DNA from: Faecalicoccus sp.
GTDB lineage: Bacteria; Bacillota_I; Bacilli_A; Erysipelotrichales; Erysipelotrichaceae
Direction of reading: 5' to 3'
NCBI GenBank assembly: GCA_017941505.1
Contig: JAGAWH010000048.1
Location: forward strand, 1-7,116
Length of the DNA: 7,116 nt
Part shown: piece by piece, positions 1-5,085 of the stretch
Position numbering within the stretch: position 1 is the first letter of the stretch
Layout of the letters: every line of letters begins with the position of its first letter
Made by a program: the position numbers and the translations under genes
The notes under the pieces: model-generated
The model's input: the letters and a program-made list of their open reading frames with translations, nothing else
Databases searched by the model: none
Told to the model about the DNA's origin: nothing

Positions 1-15
1 CGATCCTTCAAGAAA

Positions 16-132
16 GATCCGGTGACGACAGCGAAGTGGACACACCTGAACCCATCCCGAACTCAGAAGTTAAGCACTTCAGCGGCGACAATAGTTGGGC
101 CTGCCCCTGCGAAGATAGCACGTTGCCGGGTC
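16..132 (+). rRNA. rrf: 5S ribosomal RNA
   Basis: This is a complete 5S rRNA of about 117 nt, the small RNA of the large ribosomal subunit. The conserved loop B/C core is visible at about 51-80, around CCGAACTCAGAAGTTAAGC. The two ends pair as helix I: 16-27 (GATCCGGTGACG) pairs with 121-132 (CGTTGCCGGGTC) over 12 base pairs including G-U pairs, which sets both ends to within a base or two. It is presumably the last gene of an rRNA operon, but only 15 nt lie to its left, so no 23S sequence can be seen. A reading frame opening at GTG 22 runs through this RNA into the next gene; that extension is an artefact. Confidence 0.96.
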
Positions 133-142
133 CTTTTTTTTT
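121..142 (+). terminator. Possible terminator after 5S: helix I strand plus nine T
   Basis: The 3' strand of 5S helix I is followed, after one extra C, by nine T (134-142). The AAA at 13-15 could extend the helix by pairing with these U residues, so the mature 5S ends may double as a terminator stem. The loop enclosed is the whole 5S, far larger than in a normal intrinsic terminator, and no local hairpin is seen. Termination may therefore be leaky, letting transcription reach the gene at 163. Confidence 0.45.
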
Positions 143-162
143 ACTTGAAAGAAGGTGAATGT

Positions 163-1539
163 ATGAATCAGGAAGAATTTCAAGATACGATTATTGCGGC
201 TTTAGAACACAATGATTGGAATAAAGCGTATTCGCTTTTAATGGATTATTATGACCAGTTTGGCTCTGATTATTTCTATTTAATTTCTTTATCGGATGTT
301 CTTCTGCATAGGGAAGAATATCAGGATGTGATTATTTTATTAAGTGAATTTGAAGATAAAAATGATCTTTTGGCAAATGAAAGACTGGCGGATGCATATC
401 TCGGATTAGGGTTTTATGAAAAGGCTCTTTCTAAGCTTGAATCACTTCCTAATGAAGACAATCCTGATTTACTGCATTCATTTTATTTAAAGGGAATGGC
501 TTATTATCTTTTAGGCCAGTACGAGGATGCACTGGATTGTTTTGAAGATATTCTTTTAGAAACAGAGGACCGTGATACTTTATGCGCAGCTGCTCTTGCC
601 TATGGGCATATTGATGAAGATAAGCGCGCACTCGAGTGTCTGGAAAAGTTAAGTATTTATCCGGAATATTTATCACAGGTCTTACCCGAATTTCTTGAAA
701 TGGATGAGGATGATATCTTTGAGCAGGGAATTGAGTATTTAAAAGACTCACCGAGTCTGTATTATCATCTTTTAGCCTCCTTATATTTTTATCGTTCCTG
801 GTATGATGAAGCACTTTCTGCAATCAATAAATCTTTGGAACAGGGTAAGGATATTCACTCTTTATTTTTAAAGATGTGCATCTTAACGGAGCTGCATGAT
901 GATAAACAAGTTAAGATGGTTCAACAAGAAATACTCGATACACCTTTTGATATCTCGGATTTTGATGATTTCTTCTTGGTTCGAAGTACCCTTGACAAGC
1001 TGTATCCGGCTTTAAACGCAGAAAAAGAACATTACATTCACTTATGGATGTCTCAGGTTAATACTGTCGAATCGTATTTTGATCTGGGATATTACTTAGA
1101 TGATCATTTATATTCGGATCTATTGAATGAATTATTAAACGATATGGATGTTCCGACATTCTACTATATGCGGGATGCCAACCGCTATCAGGATCTTACC
1201 GTGGATTGGTACTTTATGAACCGCCTCTACGAAGAAGCCTATGATTATCTTGTATCGATCACCTATCGAAGAGATGCAGGCTATTACCGTAATTTAGCGC
1301 TTAGCTGCGGTTTTATGGGAAAATGGGAGAAGGTCTTAAACTATGCCAAAGATGCCATGCCCGATGGTATAGCAGCCGTTCTAGGCATACAGGCAGCTAC
1401 CATTTTAAAGGATGATGACAGCATACAGTTCTTTAAGGATTCTATGGAAAAGGCAAGAGGCTCGATCTTTGATTCGAATATGTATTGTTACGATAACTAT
1501 TTAGAGACCGGGGTTTTTCTACTGCCTGAACGTAAATAA
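163..1539 (+). CDS. Tetratricopeptide-repeat (TPR) protein
   Basis: This gene encodes a 458-residue, acidic, aromatic-rich, soluble protein built of helical TPR-type repeats, a fold that serves as a protein-protein docking scaffold. The clearest repeats are at about residues 69-101 (ADAYLGLGFYEKAL), 103-136 (KGMAYYLLGQYEDALDCFE) and 200-228 (ASLYFYRSWYDEAL). Each has the small-residue/aromatic spacing and the YxxAL-type second helix. The rest looks like degenerate repeats. No signal peptide or membrane segment is seen, so it is probably cytoplasmic. The start is ATG 163 because AAGGTGA (152-158) lies just upstream and the longer frame would cross the 5S gene. The gene starts 30 nt after the 5S with no obvious promoter between, so read-through from the rRNA operon is plausible. 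It resembles Bacillus YpiA-like TPR proteins in general style only. The partner and function are unknown. Confidence 0.88.
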   Translation: MNQEEFQDTIIAALEHNDWNKAYSLLMDYYDQFGSDYFYLISLSDVLLHREEYQDVIILLSEFEDKNDLLANERLADAYLGLGFYEKALSKLESLPNEDNPDLLHSFYLKGMAYYLLGQYEDALDCFEDILLETEDRDTLCAAALAYGHIDEDKRALECLEKLSIYPEYLSQVLPEFLEMDEDDIFEQGIEYLKDSPSLYYHLLASLYFYRSWYDEALSAINKSLEQGKDIHSLFLKMCILTELHDDKQVKMVQQEILDTPFDISDFDDFFLVRSTLDKLYPALNAEKEHYIHLWMSQVNTVESYFDLGYYLDDHLYSDLLNELLNDMDVPTFYYMRDANRYQDLTVDWYFMNRLYEEAYDYLVSITYRRDAGYYRNLALSCGFMGKWEKVLNYAKDAMPDGIAAVLGIQAATILKDDDSIQFFKDSMEKARGSIFDSNMYCYDNYLETGVFLLPERK

Positions 1540-1548
1540 TGTTATAAT

Positions 1549-1585
1549 ATGCCCATGAAGTTTAAAGAATGGGCATTATTTTTTT
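1549..1585 (+). terminator. Intrinsic terminator overlapping the permease start
   Basis: ATGCCCAT (1549-1556) and ATGGGCAT (1569-1576) form a perfect 8-bp stem around a 12-nt loop. TATTTTTTT (1577-1585) follows at once. This is the classic shape of a Rho-independent terminator and it begins 10 nt after the stop codon of the TPR gene. It also covers the first codons of the following permease frame, so it may act as an attenuator for that gene. Confidence 0.75.
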
Positions 1586-2283
1586 GTATAATTATCGGCA
1601 TCTGGGCTGCGGCAGGAATATATATTCATAATCCGATTATTTTACCGATGCCAACAGAGGTCATCAAACAGATGATACTGCAGGTTAGCTCTGCTTCTTT
1701 TTATATAGCTTTATTATCCACGCTGGTACGTGCTTTTCTATCGATTCTTATTTCATTGATGGCAGCGTTTCTTTTCAGCTTTTATGCCCGGAATCATGAA
1801 ATGTTCTATCGCTTTTTTGAAAAGGCTCTGGTGATTGTTCGAAGCATTCCCAACGTGACTTTTGTGATCTTATTGATGTTCTGGGTAAAAAGAGAAATAA
1901 GCGTATATATTGTTGCCTTTCTTTTATTGTTTCCGGTTTTATTTGATATTTTATACCAGGCTTTAAAGGAAATCGAAACAAAATGGAAGGATGTATTCAC
2001 AATATATCCGCAGCGCTTTTTATCCCGTTTTAAATATGTATATCTGCCTATGCTTAAAAGCCCATTGAAGGCAGGACTTAGCTCTGCAGCTTCTTTGTCC
2101 TTTAAAGTATGTGTGATGGCAGAAATACTGGCTTCGGTATCAAGTGGGATCGGACGGGGCATGCAGTTGGACCGGCTGGATCTAAATCTTGCCGGAGTGA
2201 TGGCCTGGACGATTTGGTTGTTGATTTGTGTATATATTTTTAATAAACTAATTTTAAAGATACTGGATTATTTATGCAGATAA
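1549..2283 (+). CDS. ABC transporter permease, NitT/TauT (SsuC/TauC-like) family
   Basis: This is a 244-residue inner-membrane permease of an ABC importer, of the class that carries nitrate, taurine, alkanesulfonates or thiamine precursors. Hydrophobic segments lie near residues 9-26, 54-79, 92-112, 116-136, 176-198 and 216-236. The LPMP segment (32-35) after the first membrane helix is typical of the family. A degenerate EAA loop, which contacts the ATPase, spans about 136-168 and ends in YLPMLK. FKVCVMAEILA (185-195) matches the conserved SsuC-like C-terminal block. The length is normal. The start is uncertain: ATG 1549 and ATG 1555 are both in frame, neither has a Shine-Dalgarno site, and both lie in a terminator stem. 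No ATPase or substrate-binding gene is adjacent; an IS607 element follows directly. The substrate cannot be inferred. Confidence 0.87.
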   Translation: MPMKFKEWALFFCIIIGIWAAAGIYIHNPIILPMPTEVIKQMILQVSSASFYIALLSTLVRAFLSILISLMAAFLFSFYARNHEMFYRFFEKALVIVRSIPNVTFVILLMFWVKREISVYIVAFLLLFPVLFDILYQALKEIETKWKDVFTIYPQRFLSRFKYVYLPMLKSPLKAGLSSAASLSFKVCVMAEILASVSSGIGRGMQLDRLDLNLAGVMAWTIWLLICVYIFNKLILKILDYLCR

Positions 2284-2293
2284 GGAGTTATCG

Positions 2294-2358
2294 TTAAGCT
2301 CTCGTTTTCTTTGCACAACTATATAAAAGTTGTCAATTTATATTCATGCAAAGCTTAA
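2294..2358. repeat. Nested inverted repeats in the IS607 left end
   Basis: Three inverted repeats are nested around one centre. TTAAGCT (2294-2300) matches AGCTTAA (2352-2358), CTTTGCA (2309-2315) matches TGCAAAG (2347-2353), and ACAACT (2315-2320) matches AGTTGT (2328-2333) around a 7-nt AT loop. They lie between the permease stop and tnpA. IS607-family recombinases are known to bind several short repeats inside the element ends, so these are likely TnpA binding sites, or a regulatory cruciform over the tnpA promoter. Promoter-like hexamers TTGTCA (2330-2335) and CTTAAT (2354-2359) with an 18-nt spacer are weak. Confidence 0.5.
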
Positions 2359-2375
2359 TAGCGAGGTGATTTAAA

Positions 2376-2703
2376 TTGGAAAAGAATATCTACAGACCGC
2401 ATGAATTTGCTGAATTACTCGGTGTTTCGGTCAGTACCCCGCGTAGATGGAATAGAGAGAATATCTTGGCTGCACATCGCCCACCGGGACAGGTTTGTTC
2501 GCTTCGGCTTCTCATGGTTTGAAAAGCTTTGTCAGAAGTTCGGCAACGGGATTATCGTAGTCAATAACGAAACACTTTCTCCAGAGGAAGAGCTGGTGTC
2601 GGATATCGTATCAATCCTTCATGTATTCTCGTGCCGATTGTATGGATTACGTAAATATAAAAAGATGATTCGGGAGGATGAGGACTTTGTTAAAATGCTA
2701 TAA
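2376..2703 (+). pseudogene. tnpA: IS607 serine recombinase tnpA, internal deletion and frameshift
   Basis: This is a broken gene for the IS607 transposase, a serine recombinase with an N-terminal MerR-like DNA-binding domain. It starts at TTG 2376 behind AGGTGA (2364-2369). The first ~35 residues (YRPHEFAELLGVSVSTPRRW, then NRENILAAHR) are a good HTH domain. From about 2475-2482 the reading switches frame: the first frame stops at TGA 2520-2522, while the other continues AHRDRFVRFGFSWFEKL, NNETLSPEEELVSDI and CRLYGLRKYKK to TAA 2703, which is the normal C-terminus. The region between, holding the YARVSS block with the catalytic serine, is absent. Judged against the usual ~200-residue length, roughly 85-95 residues (about 270 bp) are missing. 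The repeated CAT-CGC/GCC-CAC sequence at the joint suggests deletion by microhomology. It overlaps tnpB by 26 nt. Confidence 0.9.
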
Positions 2704-3844
2704 AACAGAAATTGATCCTACCTGGGAACAAAAGAATAACATTAACCGGACGATCGGTACATGCCGATATGTATACAATTTTTTCCTTGAGCAGAATAAC
2801 AAGCTCTATGAAGCCGGTGAAAAATATATGAATGCATACGCCTTTTCGAAGTGGATGAATAACAAATTCCTTCCTGAACATGAAGAGCTGAACTGGATCA
2901 AGGATGTGAGCACTAAGTCTGTAAGGAAGGCTATCGATAATGCAGATACTGCATTCCAACGCTTTTTCAATAAGATAAGTGACCAGCCAAATTTTAAGAA
3001 AAAGGGTGTTTCGGATCCAACGATGTATTTCGTCCGAAATGGCGAGAAACAGCCTATCCGATGTGAAAGACATCGTATCAAGATACCCACACTTGGATGG
3101 GTAAGGATAAAGGAAAAAGGCTATATCCCGTTAGAAGGTATCATCAGTGGTTCGATATCCTTAGAAGCTGGAAGGTACTACGTTTCGGTCATGGTTGAGG
3201 AGCTAGATCATGCTTTTGATTCTTCATATGGTGCCGGCATTGGGGTTGATCTTGGAGTCAAGGATCTGGCTATCGTATCGGATGGCCGCAAGTTTGAGAA
3301 TATCAACAAATCCAAGAAGATGCGTAAGCTGGAGAAGAAGCTGAAGCGGGAGCAGCGGAAAAAGAACCGGATGTACCTCGACTATAAGGTGAGGAAGAAA
3401 GAAGACAATGGAGCATCCCAAAAAAATTTAGATAAACAGAGGCTGAAGATTCAGAAACTTCATAAGCAAATGAACAACATTCGTATTCATCACGAGAACA
3501 AGGTAATAATGGAACTGGTGAGAACCAAGCCGGAATACATTACTATCGAGGATCTCAATGTGAGAGGTATGATGAAAAACAGACATCTGGCAAAAACAGT
3601 TTCCGAAGAACGATTTAACTGCTTTATCACCAAGCTGAAAGCGAAATGTCATCAACTGGGCATCGAGGTCAGAGTGGTCAACCGCTGGTATCCATCTTCC
3701 AAAATGTGTCCGTGCTGTGGAAATATAAAGAAAGACCTAAAGCTTTCTGACCGAATATATCGGTGCGAGTGCGGATATATTGCAGACCGCGATATCAATG
3801 CAGGCATCAATCTGCGTAATGCCGTTGAATTCAGCATTGCTTAA
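2678..3844 (+). CDS. tnpB: TnpB RNA-guided nuclease (OrfB, Cas12-type RuvC)
   Basis: This 388-residue protein is of the TnpB family, the transposon-encoded RNA-guided DNA nuclease from which Cas12 arose. Order: N-terminal OrfB HTH/REC-like part (about 1-130; CRYVYNFFLEQNNKLY), beta-rich wedge part, then RuvC. The three acidic RuvC positions are present: D191 in GVDLGVKD, E291 in ITIEDLNVRGMMKN, and D370/D372 in ADRDINAGINL. A Lys/Arg-rich coiled segment (about 208-270) lies between the first two. A zinc ribbon has Cys344, Cys347, Cys363 and Cys365 (CPCCGN and CECG). Length is normal and there are no stops. ATG 2678 lies directly behind CGGGAGG and overlaps tnpA by 26 nt, so translational coupling is likely; a slightly later start cannot be excluded. 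It probably binds the RNA encoded just downstream. The recombinase is broken but this gene is not. Confidence 0.94.
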   Translation: MRTLLKCYKTEIDPTWEQKNNINRTIGTCRYVYNFFLEQNNKLYEAGEKYMNAYAFSKWMNNKFLPEHEELNWIKDVSTKSVRKAIDNADTAFQRFFNKISDQPNFKKKGVSDPTMYFVRNGEKQPIRCERHRIKIPTLGWVRIKEKGYIPLEGIISGSISLEAGRYYVSVMVEELDHAFDSSYGAGIGVDLGVKDLAIVSDGRKFENINKSKKMRKLEKKLKREQRKKNRMYLDYKVRKKEDNGASQKNLDKQRLKIQKLHKQMNNIRIHHENKVIMELVRTKPEYITIEDLNVRGMMKNRHLAKTVSEERFNCFITKLKAKCHQLGIEVRVVNRWYPSSKMCPCCGNIKKDLKLSDRIYRCECGYIADRDINAGINLRNAVEFSIA

Positions 3845-4036
3845 AATTTACATGCTTTGACAGGGAATATCCTGCCTTAATGAATAATGTGATACCGGTG
3901 GCTTGCCGGGAATCGGGGCAATGCCCCACCGCCTGTGGAGTGCACAACCAATTGTGAGTAGAGAGACTGGAGCAATCTGTCCTCAAAAGCATGCACGATG
4001 AAGCAGGAAGAGATGCTCATGAGGGCTCTCAAGTCG
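3845..4036 (+). ncRNA. Candidate TnpB omega-RNA (reRNA) at the IS607 right end
   Basis: About 190 nt without a coding frame follow the tnpB stop, where TnpB elements encode their guide RNA scaffold. Pairing segments are dense: CAGG 3861-3864 with CCTG 3871-3874; CGGT 3896-3899 with ACCG 3928-3931, enclosing GGGGC 3915-3919 with GCCCC 3923-3927; CACAA 3943-3947 with TTGTG 3952-3956. A long-range helix CATGCTTTGA (3851-3860) with TCAAAAGCATG (3983-3993, one bulge) closes the whole set. GATGAAGCAGGAAG (3997-4010) and a weak AGAG/CTCT hairpin (4009-4029) come near the 3' end. The guide would be the flanking DNA just beyond the element. Exact ends and expression are inferred, not seen. Confidence 0.65.
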
Positions 4037-4076
4037 AAAAACTTATCATCATTTAAATATGTTTTGATAAGTTTTT
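4037..4076. terminator. 12-bp perfect inverted repeat, probable bidirectional terminator
   Basis: AAAAACTTATCA (4037-4048) and TGATAAGTTTTT (4065-4076) are perfect inverted copies around a 16-nt AT-rich loop. The A run on the left and T run on the right would make U-tailed hairpins on both strands. It is GC-poor, so terminator strength is uncertain. It would end transcription from tnpB and its guide RNA, or from the permease if the element inserted upstream of it. Confidence 0.6.
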
Positions 4077-4090
4077 AGGAGCAGTTTTTT

Positions 4091-5011
4091 ATGGCGCTTG
4101 TCAGTATATTGGTACCAATGTACAACGTGGAGGATTATCTGGCACGGTGTTTAAAATCATTGGTAAAACAGACATATGAACCTATTGAAATCATATTGAT
4201 CGATGATGGCTCAACCGATGGCACAATGGATATTGCCCGTGATTATATGCGAAGATATCGAAATATCCGCCTATTCACCTATGAGAATGCCGGTATTTCA
4301 ACCGCCCGCAACCGCGCTTTAAAACACGCAACGGGAGACTATATCATGTTTGTGGACAGCGATGATTATATCGAGCGCAATATGGTACAGGAAATGATGA
4401 AGATCATGATCAAACAGGGCTGCGATATTGTGGTATGTGGGTTTGTGCATGAATGGAAATACGCATCGCTGTATCGCAAGGTATGTCCAAAGGGCACCAT
4501 GACATCGCTGGAGGCATTACATTCGCTTGTTGAGAACAAGGGAATGAACAACTATCCATGGGCGAAGCTCTATAAGCGAAGCTGTTTTAAGGATGTCAAT
4601 TTTCCGGAAGAGGTCAAGGGATTTGAAGATACCTATACGGTATTTAAGTCAATCTGTAATGCCAGCCGCATCGGATCAACACCAAAGCGTTTTTATCATT
4701 ATTGCCAGAGAAAAGGATCCCTTACCAACAAGATGGATCTAAAGACGGTCTATGATATGCGAAGAGCCTATGAATATCAGGCAAAATGTTTAAAACGATG
4801 GTATCCGGAAGAGGATTGGGCTTTTGATGAACATTATTTCAATTCTGATATTATGATCCTGTATACGATGTTGACAGGATATGATAAAGGGGACGATGTA
4901 CACTTTATTCCGGGTGATATCAATTGGCAGCGCATCGATCCGCTTCGTAAGGCCGGCTACAATATTGTTGAAAAAGTAGTGGACATGAAATTTAAAGAAG
5001 AAAACAAATAA
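4091..5011 (+). CDS. Family 2 (GT-A fold) glycosyltransferase
   Basis: This is a 306-residue glycosyltransferase that would transfer a sugar from a nucleotide-sugar donor, most likely to a cell-surface glycan or glycolipid. The N-terminal GT-A domain is textbook: VSILVPMYNVEDYL (4-17), donor-binding LIDDGSTDGT (36-45), ENAGISTARNRAL (65-77) and the metal-binding DSDD (89-92). G177-F178-E179-D180 is a good candidate for the catalytic ED motif. The C-terminal third is less conserved and no membrane helix is seen, so the enzyme is probably cytoplasmic or peripheral. The start is ATG 4091, with AGGAG at 4077-4081 nine nt before it. It stands alone between an IS607 element and ffh, so neither donor nor acceptor can be named. 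Confidence 0.92.
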   Translation: MALVSILVPMYNVEDYLARCLKSLVKQTYEPIEIILIDDGSTDGTMDIARDYMRRYRNIRLFTYENAGISTARNRALKHATGDYIMFVDSDDYIERNMVQEMMKIMIKQGCDIVVCGFVHEWKYASLYRKVCPKGTMTSLEALHSLVENKGMNNYPWAKLYKRSCFKDVNFPEEVKGFEDTYTVFKSICNASRIGSTPKRFYHYCQRKGSLTNKMDLKTVYDMRRAYEYQAKCLKRWYPEEDWAFDEHYFNSDIMILYTMLTGYDKGDDVHFIPGDINWQRIDPLRKAGYNIVEKVVDMKFKEENK

Positions 5012-5032
5012 GCAGGCAAAAAAGGCCTGCTT
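5010..5032 (+). terminator. Hairpin after the glycosyltransferase gene, possible terminator
   Basis: AGCAGGC (5011-5017) pairs with GCCTGCT (5025-5031) around an A-rich 7-nt loop, and A5010-T5032 adds an eighth pair. The hairpin starts on the last base of the glycosyltransferase stop codon. The T tract after it is broken (TTCATTGTATTTT), so termination may be partial, but it separates the glycosyltransferase from ffh. Confidence 0.6.
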
Positions 5033-5034
5033 CA

Positions 5035-5063
5035 TTGTATTTTAAGAGGAAATTAGGTAAACT
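5035..5063 (+). promoter_or_regulatory. Weak candidate promoter for ffh
   Basis: TTGTAT (5035-5040) and TAAACT (5058-5063) are separated by exactly 17 nt and would start transcription near 5070, just before the ffh ribosome binding site. The hexamers match consensus at three and four of six positions, so this is only a plausible candidate. Confidence 0.3.
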
Positions 5064-5085
5064 AAAGTCGTTTGAGGTGAATAGT

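Larger units (their letters stand above)
2284..4036 (+). mobile_element. IS607-family insertion sequence (tnpA defective, tnpB intact)
   Basis: The pair of a MerR-like-HTH serine recombinase (tnpA) followed by an overlapping tnpB is diagnostic of the IS607 family. IS607 elements make no target-site duplication, so the ends cannot be read from flanking repeats. The left end must lie between the permease stop (2283) and tnpA (2376). The right end must lie after the structured RNA region and before the glycosyltransferase at 4091. The end is set here before the 12-bp inverted repeat at 4037-4076, but it could be as far as the GG at 4078-4079. With most of its recombinase gone the copy should be immobile unless TnpA is supplied from elsewhere. 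Confidence 0.8.

Noticed and set aside
22..162. In-frame N-terminal extension of the TPR protein from GTG 22
   Set aside because: It would be translated from 5S rRNA sequence; ATG 163 has its own ribosome binding site.
2401..2475. ATG 2401 as the start of a separate small protein ending at 2703
   Set aside because: Its first ~25 codons are an out-of-frame reading of the tnpA HTH region; only the later part resembles TnpA.
2690..3837. Several minus-strand frames opposite tnpB
   Set aside because: They lie wholly within a well-supported gene on the other strand and show no family motifs.
2298..4030. GCTCTC at 2298-2303 and 4025-4030 as terminal direct repeats of the element
   Set aside because: A six-base match at different distances from the likely ends is too weak to define boundaries.
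3845..4036. Possible CRISPR array or riboswitch in the non-coding stretch after tnpB
   Set aside because: There are no regularly spaced direct repeats, and no known riboswitch core was recognised; the position next to tnpB explains it better.
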